A DNA stretch of 60,000 nt from contig JAQGDQ010000090.1 in assembly GCA_030141605.1 (NCBI GenBank), forward strand, positions 538,501 through 598,500, written 5' to 3'. Position 1 is the stretch's first letter; every line of letters starts with the position of its first letter. Shown here piece after piece: positions 12,035-24,012 of the stretch. The position numbers and the translations under genes are program-made. The notes under the pieces were generated by a model. The model saw only the letters and a list, made by a program, of their open reading frames with translations. It ran no database searches and was not told the origin of the DNA. This DNA comes from Tubiluchus corallicola (taxonomy: Eukaryota > Priapulida > Priapulimorpha > Priapulimorphida > Tubiluchidae).

Positions 12035-13170
12035 CCACCACAAAAACTCATGTTTGTTGCTGGGATCAACACTGTGCATGTGTGTGTGTGAGAAATTGTG
12101 ACAGACATCAGAAATTCACGATTTCTCCAAGTTCCTCTGCATTTATTACGACGCGATATTCGTCTAGTCTTGTTTCATGTGCAATACCACGTGCCGCGTT
12201 TAGCGGTCACTTTTGAAAGGAGACAGCTACAAGAACTGTCATAGCTTTTAGCATTTTCATGTGATTTTACTGTAAAATGTTGTAGGAAATATTCACGTTG
12301 GACATACTTTCATGTGTGTACTTTATTATATTGAACATGTCTATCTATATTGACTTTCCTTGTGTACCTATTGTGTTTGAGTGCTACAATTTTTCATTTA
12401 GATAATCGTCATATCACTGGATACAACACGATGTAAAGAAGTGTAGTAACCGGTTTACCTGCATTATTTTCCTTCAGAACAGAACAGATTTCTCATCTGC
12501 AGCAGCAGCAACTCTAGTAATCTTCTTTATAATGCTTCATTGATGAACCCTCCTTAGACTTTCACTGTTGAAGAGACAATGGGATATTCAGGGGCTAACC
12601 CTTTGGCCGGACAGAAAGGAATAAGATGCTTCCTGAGAAGAAAATAATAGCCAAAAATTTAGTTATTTGAACTTCCCATATTTTCAGTTTAATATCATCT
12701 GGTGAAACATGGGGAAGATGAAGAGAAACATGGGGGAGGCGATAAACTGATGTAAACAAGTTAACAACAATGGGGAACAGGCCTACTGGCAAAAACAATG
12801 CAGCTCCTCCTATGTTGTTCTGCACTTCTAAATTGAATGAATGCCTACTAATGATAAGCTGTTTAAGAATCTGCATCAGCTGTAATGTAATGATGGTCCA
12901 GTTCCCTTCACTGGTAATATTTGTCTCATAAGATCTTTTGATTCAAGTCCTGGTATGATTTTTACTTTCATGTTTCTAAGTTCAGTCATCACTCAATATA
13001 ATAAGTTTGCAACTCATCATTCATTCTTACAGGTTTTCAAATCTAATTAATTCATGCGATTAATCATTTTATTTATCAAACAGTGTACAAAGCAGTTTCT
13101 AAAATCTGCTTATGTAATCCTAATTTTTAGTTCATTGGTGTCTATGAACAGCCGTGACCAAATAAATTAC
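12035..13170 (+). other. Probable RGS 3' UTR and downstream DNA
   Basis: Sequence after the RGS stop. AATAAA hexamers lie at 13160 and 13549 as possible polyadenylation signals. A 93-codon minus-strand ORF (12595-12876) is hydrophobic but unrecognised and is treated as chance. Little else is visible up to about 14640. Confidence 0.4.
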
Positions 13171-13559
13171 ATCCATGGTCAGCCATGCGATTCTAAATGC
13201 TCATAGATAAAGAAGTGCAACAAAACTGTGATATGTCTGTAGCTATTTCCTTACTTTGATTATTTTTCATGCAGGATGAGTTCTCTAACGATGCTGAAGC
13301 ACAAATTAAGTAATCATATTATTTGACATTGATTTTGATAACTTGTATAGCATCCACCCTGTATTTGTATCTAAGTATCCCTAACTGTTATAACTGCTAT
13401 GTAGTGAAAAATTAACATAATTTATTATATCAGTATATATTCCCTGCTGATAAACCTGAATGAAATAATATAGAAATAAGTGCAGATACATTTACCATTC
13501 TGATAACCACACTGTAAACCACCATTTTATTGTTCACAAGCAACAAAGAATAAAATAGG

Positions 13560-14640
13560 AGCCAGGCCTATAATTGCCCAGTACTTGTAAATGAATTCCA
13601 TTGGTAAAGCAGAGAGTATAATATTCATTGGCAGGGCTTGTTAATAAAAAAGCATAATAGGCCTATCTGATTTCTAATTGTTTTTTTTGTTTGTGAATAA
13701 CAAAATAAAGGTGGATTATCTTGATGTAATCAACGTGATAACTACACCTGTATTTTTTATACCTCTGATTTGAGATATTAGAGACAACCTACCCAAACTG
13801 TTGCTTTTACAATTTTGTTCATGTGCTTTTGTGCTTTTATTGTTTATTTTGCTATAATTTATTTTAATTATCTTAATTATTATGTTTTTGAATCTGCTAT
13901 TAAGAGTTCTAGTATGTCTCTGTGTGTGTTTTAACCAAAGCTATTCTTTATTTCGTTTTTGCTTTGTTTCTGGCAAACCACAAATTCTAGCCAATGGGTC
14001 CAAATAGGTAAGTTACGTTTTTCAAAACAAAGGTGGAAAGTAATATCAGAATGGTGGAAATTTGTGAAGTGGCTGTTTTAATTAGTATGCAACAAGAAGT
14101 AAATTTTAACGTTCGAATTTTAACGTTAAGATTTAAGATTTAAGACTAACATTTAAGATTATAAAATTTAGCCCAACTCCCAATGTAAAGTGCGTAGTTC
14201 TATACCATACCAAAAAACAATTTTTATCATCAAATGATGTCAAGATATCAAGATAAAGACATCAAGATTGTTTTTAAAGCAATGTTTCTTTAGTTAATCA
14301 CTTACTGTGCTGTATTTCTGCCAATGGAACTCTTTTTCTTTCTGATTTAAAGACATACAAGAAAGTAGTAACCATTTGCTAGGGCTGGGAGGTACAAAAC
14401 CTGCAGTTAACAATACAGGACATTTTATTACATCTTAATATTGCTTAAACAATTGCGAATGTATCATGCCTTCAATATTTAGTATGAAAGGTTTGGGTGT
14501 TTGGCACAGCCTGAGATCTTAAAGGGTATTATGGGAGCAGCGACCTGAAAACGCTGGAATTTTTGCGGATGAACCAAATAACGTGGAAATTTATTGGATC
14601 TCAACCCGTCAGACACATTGGAGTTATCTTGAAGGACAGT
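13560..14640. other. Intergenic, nothing recognised
   Basis: AT-rich sequence with short local duplications (around 14100-14160 and 14225-14265). No gene or element identified. Confidence 0.4.
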
Positions 14641-14650
14641 GGTCACTTAG

Positions 14651-15068
14651 GTGACCCAAGAACCTGCCGTTGATCTGTGTTCAAGAGACAAACTTGTGAG
14701 ATATCACGAGAATGTATTGGAGGGCCTTGAATGCTGCAAGTTGTTGCTCCCTGCAAGATTGCAGGCTGTGCAAGGCGCACGAGGCTTACAGATTCAATTT
14801 CGAGAATATGGTAGATTCGCAAGAATCGCAACTGTTTCAGCAATATTTTGCTGTAATAAATTGTTTTTTAATATTTCCATGTATACTAATAGCAAAAAGT
14901 TATGTACTACCCTGTATGATGAGGAAATATAAATGTTACATAGGCCTATCATATACAAAACAGCAAAGAAAATGGTTAGCGTTATTTTCAAGTTGCAAAT
15001 ACATTTCAGATTCAAATTTTCAGACTTCCACAGTATTGAGCATAAACAGCTTTGATTTCTGTTTGTAA
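14651..15068 (+). other. GC-richer patch with two overlapping unrecognised ORFs
   Basis: The bases from about 14640 to 14830 are more GC-rich and codon-like than the flanks. Two plus-strand frames are open: one of about 93 codons from a TAG at 14648, and one from ATG 14712 of 118 codons. The second reads CRLCKAHEAYRFNFEN and then a hydrophobic run (FAVINCFLIFPCILIA). Neither is recognised. Either could be a decayed mobile-element ORF or an exon of an unknown gene. Confidence 0.2.
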
Positions 15069-15318
15069 TAGATGGGCATGCTTGGCAAATTATGTAGCTA
15101 CGTTCTGCTTTAGTTGCAATCTAAACGCAAACATTTGTTTCTTACAAGTCAGAGTCTTACAAGTTCGTTTAAAATGTTCTTTGGTCTTTACTTTGGCTTC
15201 TTCCGTCATAGAAGTTCTCTTCTAAGGTCTGAAGTACCGAAAAAGAACAAACAATAAAGGTTTTTTATTAAAGAATTAAAAGAAAGCAGCATTGGAGAAA
15301 ACAGGCCCCCTGAAATAT

Positions 15319-15492
15319 TATAAAGTGGTGTTTGCCTAGCATCCAGAATGCATATTTCAGTTTATATTGTTTTCATTGCACCTGTGTTATGTGTTTTTTT
15401 TCTGCAGCTATTTCCTATTAATTTTTATTCCACAGTTATTCCGTAGGTGGATAACGCATACGCATTCCGGATGCTAGGTAAACGCAGCTTAA
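15319..15492. mobile_element. TTAA-ended MITE, copy A
   Basis: The left end AAGTGGTGTTTGCCTAGCAT is mirrored at the right end by ATGCTAGGTAAACGCAGCTTAA. The core CTGCAGCTATTTCCTATTA and the block GGATAACGCATACGCATTCC are shared with copies at 34762-35138 and 39239-39446. There is no ORF. Ends of TTAA suggest piggyBac- or Kolobok-type mobilisation (inference). Confidence 0.7.
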
Positions 15493-17073
15493 TGCTGAAA
15501 TGTTTCTCTCTTCTTTGCATTGCGCTATAGGCACAAGTCGATACAAAATCATGCATTATGCTGCTATAATATATAAGTTAAATTGTTTTCACGGTGTTAT
15601 CAATGAAGGACAATTTCTTCATTTTCTCATTAAAATGCATAGTGAAATACGCACAATGATAAATACGCGGTGCGTAAATTCATTTTAGGAATTCACTATT
15701 TATTTGGTGATTAGGATATGTAATGGTAAGACATTTTGAATCTCCAAGACACTTTTCGCATGTGGTTGCTGACCTTTCGAACGATCCACATTACTTCACC
15801 TGACCACGAACGTTTCAGGCAGTTTTTTCAAATCTATTGCACTATAATGCAGCATATTAATCCACTGCCGTCAATTCAAACATCCCCTTAGAAAAGTTGC
15901 TAGAACTAACAGTGGGCTGTTATCGCGATGAATGTTTAAACGTGATGACGCTGTATGGTATTTTATGTGAACAATTTCCAAGTTTACGAAGTTTCCCTTT
16001 AATTATAAGTTTTCCATAGTGAGCATGCTTTCATAAAACGTGTTATAGTTAGAAAATAGGCATACCGTTAGCCCTGAGCCTTTTTCAGTGTTAGATCTGT
16101 TATTATGCGTCAGAGGTGGCTAAAACAGAACAAAATTGTGAAACCATTCTCTGAATTTGTTTGACTAAGGTTTGAAAATAGTCGTATTCCCTACTTTTAG
16201 CCAGTCGCCTTTTTCAGTGTAGCACGGTGCCACCACTGTGATCTGGAGGTATATGTGAAAACTAGAAAGCAATTTTGATGTATTTATGTATAGTTTTTCC
16301 ACATCCAGTTATGATAAGTGTGTTTCTGTTTATCATGAGGGAAAGACTGTCTTGTCATTTTCACACACTCTGAACATTATTGTATCTTCTCCTGTTATTA
16401 CCGTGAGCACATGTGTGTAAAAGTATCATGTATATGTTGAAGTTGTACGTTATTATACCTTTTAATAATATTATAAAATTTTCATAATTGTTGTATAGGC
16501 TATATACTGTTAATATTATTATGCACTTTGTCAACTGCTGACTTGTTGGATGTTTATCAGATACTATTATGTATGCGATATTAAGTTATTATAAAAGTTG
16601 TTTTTACCACTAGTTTGTTTAGAAGGATGGTACTTCAAGACATAGTTATAATAAACTCTCCACGGCAGGCATTAAGTGATAGGTTAATAGGAAATCCTAC
16701 GTTTGGAAAGCTTTATTTTGCTAGTTTAACATCACTTTGTAGCTACTAAATGAAATGGAAGATTATATAGGCCAGTGACGCCAGTTTGTAAGTTCGGTAC
16801 ATAATTGCTATTTGCAAGATCAAATAACGTTATTGATATATATATAGTATCGCTCAACGTGTGCAAATTTTTATGTATAGAGCAGTATTTTTTCCAGATT
16901 GTTTCACTTAGTCGTGTGTTAATATAATCAACCCACAAATTAAGCATCGTCCACGAGAAATTGTCACACTCACTATGTTTTCACAGTAGAGTCTAAACTA
17001 TGTGGGTATTTATAAGCTTTCTAATGTAAATATCAGTATGTGACTGTAAGATGCATTTTAGTTCAGACCAACA
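15493..17073. other. Intergenic, nothing recognised
   Basis: Unique-looking AT-rich DNA. Short ORFs here (for example 15500-15688 plus and 16732-16947 minus) have no motif. Confidence 0.4.
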
Positions 17074-17402
17074 ATGGCAGATGTAGAACTGAAAAGTATG
17101 CTTTCGCCCGAAGAAGGATTTTCAATGAAATTTTTACAAGCAGTGTCACCTGCAAGAAATGTTCTCCCGATAGATGGCCTTACTGGGAATTTAGTCTTTT
17201 TAAAAGAGCCAATGATAACTCGGTTTTTTTATCGTGGTGACTGTGTCAACACTAGCACAATAAAGTGAATTGGCAGATAATGCAAATGAAAGCGTCAACA
17301 AGAACTTTTCTTTAATTTTCAGGAGACGGAGTGGTAGAGCTTCAGCTAGATGGTGATATGTTTCCTTTTAATTTTACAGTGTGTAAAATTAAAGTCAATT
17401 AA
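17074..17402 (+). CDS. Candidate two-exon small protein gene, unrecognised
   Basis: ATG at 17074 has a good context (A at -3, G at +4). The first frame runs 54 codons to a donor-like GTG|GTGACT at 17236/17237. An acceptor (TTTAATTTTCAG) at 17311-17322 resumes the same frame for 25 codons to TAA at 17400-17402. The predicted protein is about 81 residues, begins MADVELKSMLSPEEG, and has FFYRGDGVVELQLDGD across the junction. There is no signal peptide, transmembrane segment or family motif that I recognise. The 86 bp intron is far shorter than the RGS introns, which counts against it. An AATAAA is present at 17566. Confidence 0.25.
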
Positions 17403-17785
17403 TATTTCACTTGATTGTTTAGCAGTTTTTTGGTGTGATCTTGCCACTTCTGCTGCCTAGGAATCGATTTAGACAGTTTGTGCAAACTTGAGTGCCATCT
17501 ATTGAATGATTTTACGGATTTACCACTGTTGGACATGGTGTAGAAATGCAAATACCTTCTCAGAATAAAACAGAATCTGTTAATTCTTTTAAGAACCTGT
17601 CACTCATTGGTTTTCCATTTCCCAGTGTACTATCAGTTTTACACCCGCCATTGGTTACCCGAGCTTTTAGTAGGTTATTCTGTCGGTGACACCGGTTAAT
17701 AAATAAATTGCTACACTTTTTTCAGAAGTAATGCGTTAGGCATGTTTCTTGTGTGTTTGTGGTCGCGTTTATGCACATATTATTT

Positions 17786-18072
17786 TATAGAACGCCAAAA
17801 TGGAATTTAATGCTTATTTTTAATATTAATAAATCAATTTTGAATATTCATATTTCATTTACTAATATTAATAAATGGCTTACAAATTATCAATATTAGT
17901 AAATGAATTATGAATATTAAAAATTGATTTATTAATATTCGTAATTTAATATCCAAATATTAATAATTATTAAATATTGTCAATATATAATAATAATCTT
18001 ATTATTATTAATAAATATTAGTAATTATTAATATCCAAAAATAAGCATTAAGTTCCACTTTGGCGTTCCATA
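17786..18072. mobile_element. AT-rich MITE, almost a full palindrome
   Basis: The left arm TAGAACGCCAAAATGGAATT continues TAATGCTTATTTTT, and the right end carries its complement (AAAAATAAGCATTAAGTTCC, then ACTTTGGCGTTCCATA). The interior is AATATTAATAA-type sequence folding on itself. It has no ORF. TA-flanked ends suggest a Tc1/mariner-like origin (inference). Confidence 0.8.
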
Positions 18073-18681
18073 CGTATTTCAGTCTAGTTAAAAGAATTTT
18101 TAGTCAGGACTCACAAAAGAATATAGACCTAATGCTTGCAATTTTATAATTATATAACGCCGTTGCTGGAAACACTGATACAAAACATCGCAAAAGTCTA
18201 ATTGAAAATTTAAAAAATGGGACTAGCAGCGAGGCCTGAAAACCTATTTTTGTTGATTGTTGCAACTGTCAATCTGCAACCGTCAAACTTATCCACGAAA
18301 CGTAGAAGTAGTCTAGTGGGCTCAAATTACCTGTGCTCCTTGTTAGTTATCGCTATAAACAGTAAAGTTTAAGAGCTTTGTTCCTTAATCGTCGAGCGTT
18401 TTCGTTACAGGGATGTATCTCCGACCATCCCTTATGTCCAGTCACAGTTATAGAGACTGTTATTCTGACTGGATTACAAATACGTGTTAACATAGCAATT
18501 TATTCAGTATTTATTTACATGCATGTATATACACTCATACCCAAACATAATGCACGTTACGTGACTTATCAAGAAAGATTTCATTAAAATCTAAGTTACA
18601 TTTGTGCTGTAAAATTGTGTTAATATTGGTTCGATGAAACAAATATAAACTTCACCAACAGATCTTGTCATTTGCTAATAT

Positions 18682-19059
18682 AAGCCTTTTCACAGTTTCG
18701 CAAGCGCAGTTGCTGTAGGTCAAAGGTTAAGTGTACCACAGCAATGCGTCTTAACTACAACCTTCGCGTGACTGTGGGTAAAGCAAAGCCGTTTGCGCTT
18801 CAGTTCAGTAACTTCAGTTGTTTTACGTGGACTTTACTTAAGCATTATGCATTAGACTGTAGACTGATTTACTAACAGGATCTTGCTTGGGAACTAGAAA
18901 AATAAACTAGGTAACGTTTTAGCTAGCTGTTAAAACTGTTACTATTACAACAGGATGGGCTGCGACGCGTTGTCAAGTGTACACAAATGCGGTGTCTGGT
19001 ACATTTAACCTTTGATGTTTTCATGATCATCATCAATCGCAGGAACTGTGAAAAGGCTT
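18682..19059. mobile_element. Old terminal-inverted-repeat element
   Basis: AAGCCTTTTCACAGTT at 18682 is exactly complemented by AACTGTGAAAAGGCTT ending at 19059. A second pair further in, TCAAAGGTTAAGTGTACCA, is complemented by TGGTACATTTAACCTTTGA (one mismatch). The two spacings differ between arms, so the element has decayed. No coding content. Confidence 0.6.
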
Positions 19060-20608
19060 GTTCTTCTGCCAATCCGCATATAAATGCGCCAGTTCACTTC
19101 ATTGTAATAACATAATAACATCACAGTTAGGAATATTAAGGAACTGTTCACTTGTGTGTTGCATATTTTCTAAAAAACTAAATTATCTGAGAAGTACGTT
19201 ATCATAATGCCACTTTTAACAATGTGTGGCATACTAAACCACAATCTGGAAAGTACTAAACCACAAGGTACATGCATAAAATTGGCAGGTATATTTACTG
19301 AACAACGCGATTTTCGAATTTACAAAACATTTAGAAAACTTAACAACTGTAATATAGAATTTGAATATCATGAGATTACTTTACTTATAAGAATCTCTAA
19401 AACCGGTTTAAAATTAGTTTCAAATTTCTTCTGAATTATACCAGCAATAGTTTAGTTACTGAATAAACTACTATACCTACTCTCACACATACATACATAT
19501 ATACATTAATTTGTTAAAAATTAGGTAACCATACAATTTTATACACCATTGACATCTTACAATGTGCTGCCCTCTGTAGGCTGACACGAAAAGTATCAAA
19601 ACTCTCTGGTAAAAGAAAACTAACAAAAGGAGGAAACTGTTACTACACCACCACCGTCCTCATCGTCATCCTCACCGGAAGCAGCAGGGACAGGAGGACT
19701 GTGCATCATTTTCGTCATCATTAATGCCTTCATAAATTATTAGATAATTTTACACGTGCAGGCATGTCGTAATACAACTCATACGCCATCTTATTAACAG
19801 TAACTCGCTGAAGCAGAAAATTAACTGCCTTTATCCAATATGCCGCATTATAATGTTGACTAGACAGCGCACTGTGCTAAGAAGAGTACAAAATCAGCAT
19901 CGCCATGAAGCTGGAATTAAAAATCAAATAAGTTTGTGCTGGCTGTCAGTAACTTATCTAGCTTTTTGCAAAATTTGACATAATTACTGTTGTAGAATTT
20001 ACGTGAATGTGGTTATTCTCCAAGAAGAAGAAAGTTCCAAGCTTTTTTCTTTACTTCTGGTACTAAACATATGACATTATTAGTGATACTATATGTCCAT
20101 CATTAAGCCTGCCAGTTTTCAGTTATAACAATTACAAACACACATCAACATAAGAATACAATCTCGAAATTTAATTTGTGAGTTTAGCAGCCATTTCAAT
20201 AAAAAGAATCGATGACGGCGTTTGCAGTTGCCTAAATTGATAACTTTTAACCTCGAGCCTTTTGTTATATGCGTCTTTTGGTTATTTGTCCGGATCCCTT
20301 AATCATGTTTTTAATAACGCCCAGATAAGTCAACCATTAGTGACTGTGTAAATGGTTATTGAATTTCTTATTGCTTGATGAAATTTTAATTACGCCATTT
20401 GATGAAATTTTAATTACGCCATCCGAATTAAGATTTTACTGCAAACGATAAATCTTTAGTGCAGAAACGCTGAAGTCATTATGGCCCATACAATTTGGAC
20501 AAAGGTAGGCATCATCCTGTAGATATCAAAAGTTTATGTTTCTGATGCCTTATCATTATGAAACTTATTGCTGCTGACGGCAAACTTGATTCGACAAGCA
20601 AACGTTCA
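19060..20608. other. Intergenic, downstream of the GPCR gene
   Basis: Holds a 75-codon ATG ORF (19207-19434) without a recognisable motif. It also holds a tandem pair of the 22 bp unit GATGAAATTTTAATTACGCC(AT) at about 20379-20422. The GPCR 3' UTR must lie at its right end. Confidence 0.4.
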
Positions 20609-21700
20609 TTACGAAAATGTCTTATTACTTTTCTTTGCAAGATTAAACGAATTTGTTAAATCCAAGTGAACAGTACTGGATGCAACAGTAACTGGAGCTA
20701 TAGTCACGGAAGTCTTTCTAGAGCTGGACCGTGTCGATGTTCGTTTCAAAGATTTGCTACAAAAGAGACTGACGTACGCCTGTCTATATGTCCTGTTACT
20801 GAAGGCGTATATAAATGGATTCGTAATGCAAGTGGTCCATGTTAATATGGAAGCCACAACTTGCAAGACCGGTAGTTCTTGTTCGTCCACAGCAAAATCT
20901 ATGATGACGACAGGAATGCAGCAAATGATAAAGGAACCGAAGACGAAAGTCATCATGCTGGCCAGCTTCCGGTCGTCTCTCTTGATCCTCTCCTTTCCGT
21001 AAGTGGTGCAGTGGCTTTTAGAACCACTGAGGCGCCGCACCAATTTCCGACTCTTCTGCACTGTCCAATAGATTTGGAAGTAGCAAGGAGCCATCAGCAG
21101 CAGAGGAGCGGCGACGCCAATTACAAACATGACTTGTTTAGAGTTCTTGCCGTCCTTCTCAATGAATGTACAAGTCGACGTAGCATTATCGTAGCCAAAC
21201 TCGCCCCACACTCTTAGCAATTGCGGCATGAGGAGCAGGAATGGAAAACTCCAGCAAAATACGACCATCAAACACACTGACCATTTCTGAAATATCTTGT
21301 CGTAAACGTGATGATGGACTATGGCCGTATAACGATTTACGGTTATGAGTAGCATGTTGAAAACGGATACGGCCAAATTGCCGTATAGAAAAAATGGCAC
21401 TAGTTCGCAGAATGCCGCCCCAAGTGTCCACGCTTGAAAATAAAATTTATGGGCTATCAGAGGCAAATTAAAGGCACAAAACAGGAAGTCGGCTGCAGCC
21501 AGGTTTACTATTAGAGCATTAGCTATTTTATTGCGAGAATTCTTTACCTTTAGCAGAGCAACAATTGTCAAGAGATTTCCACAGGATCCCACAATAGAAT
21601 AAAATACAGCAACTGTGAAACCCAGCCAAACTGACACAACCGATTTGTTCTCTTGCAATCCGGGAGTGCTGCTGCTATCAGTGGTTGTTATGTCCTCCAT
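20609..21700 (-). CDS. Class A (rhodopsin-family) GPCR, Moody/Tre1-like, intronless
   Basis: Seven-transmembrane receptor of 363 residues in one exon, expected at the plasma membrane and coupled to heterotrimeric G proteins. Landmarks, counted from ATG at 21698-21700: N-glycosylation site N18-K-S; TM1 with GN (N42); TM2 with NLAAAD (D71); C98 at the top of TM3, expected to bond C177 in loop 2; NRY at 122-124 in place of DRY; W150 in TM4; loop 2 WGEFGYDNATSTC, with a second glycosylation site at N172; TM6 CCIP in place of CWxP; TM7 NPFIY; basic, Ser/Thr-rich tail. The NRY box, the YGN..VS start of TM3 and the WGxFGYD loop resemble insect Moody and Tre1 (orphan receptors of barrier glia and germ-cell migration) and, less closely, melatonin/GPR84-type receptors. 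The open frame extends 30 codons upstream of this ATG with no other ATG, so the start is fairly secure unless an upstream exon is spliced in. A possible acceptor (TTTCTAAG) lies near 21795. The ligand is unknown. Confidence 0.92.
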   Translation of the reverse strand: MEDITTTDSSSTPGLQENKSVVSVWLGFTVAVFYSIVGSCGNLLTIVALLKVKNSRNKIANALIVNLAAADFLFCAFNLPLIAHKFYFQAWTLGAAFCELVPFFLYGNLAVSVFNMLLITVNRYTAIVHHHVYDKIFQKWSVCLMVVFCWSFPFLLLMPQLLRVWGEFGYDNATSTCTFIEKDGKNSKQVMFVIGVAAPLLLMAPCYFQIYWTVQKSRKLVRRLSGSKSHCTTYGKERIKRDDRKLASMMTFVFGSFIICCIPVVIIDFAVDEQELPVLQVVASILTWTTCITNPFIYAFSNRTYRQAYVSLFCSKSLKRTSTRSSSRKTSVTIAPVTVASSTVHLDLTNSFNLAKKSNKTFS

Positions 21701-23763
21701 TGATGACTCTGTCAATTGTAAACCTAAATAACCCACATCCGCGTTCTTTCTTAATAGTGTAATGCTAGAGTTTAGGTCAAAAAAATTCAATGCTTTCTTA
21801 GCTTAGAAACAAGCGAAACCAGTTGGTCAAAAAACAGCAACGTCTAAGTAATGATATAAATGAACCAATCGCATACAGTCCATCTCAACAAACACATGTC
21901 AATCTCCTTTATGCAAACAGAGTATGTTGCCACAAATGCATATCACCTTCCGCAGAAAACTTTCTGAAAGATCCTAATATTCTTCATAGTAAAGGAAATT
22001 TGCTTCTGTCAGCTGTCATACCATTAAATTTTGAAAATACGGGTCTGCGTTACCGCAACTGACTGGTCTTTAAACACGCTAAGGTGTCGAATTAGGTTTA
22101 CTTCCTCTATAGTTACGTCCTGTGTCTTAACCTTCATATCCTGTTAGTTATAGTGAATGTCTCTTTACTAGGAATACCATTATGCCTACCTGGTGTCATT
22201 CATAATGCTAGGATAACTTACTTGCTCATTTTCCGCAATATTTAGAGCCCCCATAACATAGCCGTATTTCAAGTGTTTGACCGCCTATCCATCAGTGTAA
22301 TATTTATATAATTTGAACATCGAATTTTATTTCCCGTTGGTTCTGTCTCTAGCACAAACTTAAGATGATTCTTTCCATCTTATTATTTATTATTGTTGAC
22401 TGTTCCACCAACTAAGTCGAACATTAAACAGAAAATAGGCATTGCCTTGTGGATTAGCTAATATAAGCATTCAATTATAGTTTGAAACATTTATTTTTTT
22501 ATTATTTTAACCGTTTCAGTAAAGAAGGCTTTAAAACATACATTGTTAACAGCAAAAATGCTCTAGATAGCCAGATTATTCAACTTAACTACCTTTTTTC
22601 CGAAAAAACTGTCAAAAACTTCTACTGATATACAATTCTGGGAAGCTGTCTAAAAGCTCTTATAAAATAAATGTCCCTAGTTACCACAGCGACGTTACCG
22701 ACATCATATACTTATATCTGCAGATAATCAATTTTTTATGATTATTATTATATAGTATGGTGTATCCAAGATACAAGAAAAACAAAGATTTCTATGACAA
22801 AGTCAAGGAAGAAAAATGGGCCAGGAAGAAGAATATTGGTACCCCTCCTCCGAGATTACCTTATTAAAGCTTTCCATGAATCATGTCAGCCAACAAAAAA
22901 AAAACAAAGTGTGATAGATTACTCGGCAGGTAGATTTCACGCAAAAAGACTTCAATGGAACATCTTTAATTCTGAAAGACAATAACAGCCTGGAGAGAAT
23001 TTCCAGATCACGTCACAGTTTGGACGCAGAAGTTGGACACTGTGATGTCAATGGGCGACTAAACAAATCATATGATTATGATGATTTGCACCACAATGTT
23101 AATCAGCAATAGACCTATCTTCTGCCACCGACTACTGAGAATAAGTTCAGCAGTTAATTCACCAGTAAGTTCACCAAAGCAACTAGACAAAAACCATTTA
23201 GGAAGCAGAGGATTAAACGGATTACTGGTCTATATTAGTCTATATTAGTGTTGTGAATCGTGTAATTTGGATGGCTTAGTTGGTGTGGGAGATGTATTAC
23301 TATATTTTTAATCGCGATGGTATAATTATATGAAAGCAGTGTCTGCATGGTTTTATATGCTTTTCCAGCAGTTTATTTATATGAGTAGTTACGAAATGGT
23401 AAACAAATTGGAACAAAATGTGGTTGAACTTTTTTTGCATAACTTTGCATGATACTAACCCATAAACGAGCTGTACCTTCCTTGGAATTCTAAAGTAGTC
23501 AAGTTTCGTAATGTAAAATGCCCAGCATTATAGCAAAGCGAGAATGTACCAGGATTGTGAACCACAGTGGATTCAGCTGAAGAACCCTTAACCCTTTCAT
23601 TTTTGGCAAACTCTTGGACAATTAACTGTATATCCCAAGATTCTTGTCCTTCCTTGTCACAAGATTCAGAAGATTAAGAAACAGATAAATAAATAAAAGG
23701 GAGAAGGGTATTGTATGGTGTTAGCTTTGATTAACATACCAATCATCTGCCTTTCCAAATTCC
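21701..23763. other. GPCR 5' flank and intergenic DNA
   Basis: The GPCR promoter and 5' UTR should be at the left end, on the minus strand. An ATG ORF at 22794-22985 is basic (MTKSRKKNGPGRR) and unrecognised. It may be a relic of a mobile element, since frames beyond it also look codon-like but are broken. Confidence 0.35.
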
Positions 23764-24012
23764 AGTGATGCACGGGGAGCGATGAGTTTATCGGGAATTT
23801 CAAGTTAATAGTGGTAAATGTGTTTTGCCTCTACAACTATGTGATGCACAGTAATGAGTTTATCAAGTATTTCACCTCAGTAGTGGTAGATATGATTTGC
23901 AACCTTGGAACAAAGAGTGATGAGTATAACAAGAATTCTAGCTCATGGTAATTATATTTTGCCTTTACAACTGAGTGATGCACAACAATGAGTTTATCAA
24001 GAATTCTTAGGA
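23764..24012. repeat. Three-copy tandem repeat, about 80 bp period
   Basis: Units share TGATGCACAGTAATGAGTTT, then ATCAAGAATTTCA, GTAGTGGTAAATGTG and TTTTGCCTCTACAACT. The copies are diverged and start near 23764, 23849 and 23970, with a poorer unit between. A separate 36 bp pair sharing AAATGCATTAGTATACACCA (with differences) is at about 24398-24470. Confidence 0.6.

Noticed and set aside
13275-13312. Acceptor-like TTTTTCATGCAG followed by a 12-codon frame, a possible alternative RGS C-terminus.
   Set aside because: No donor near the RGS stop could join it, and the frame is too short to assess.
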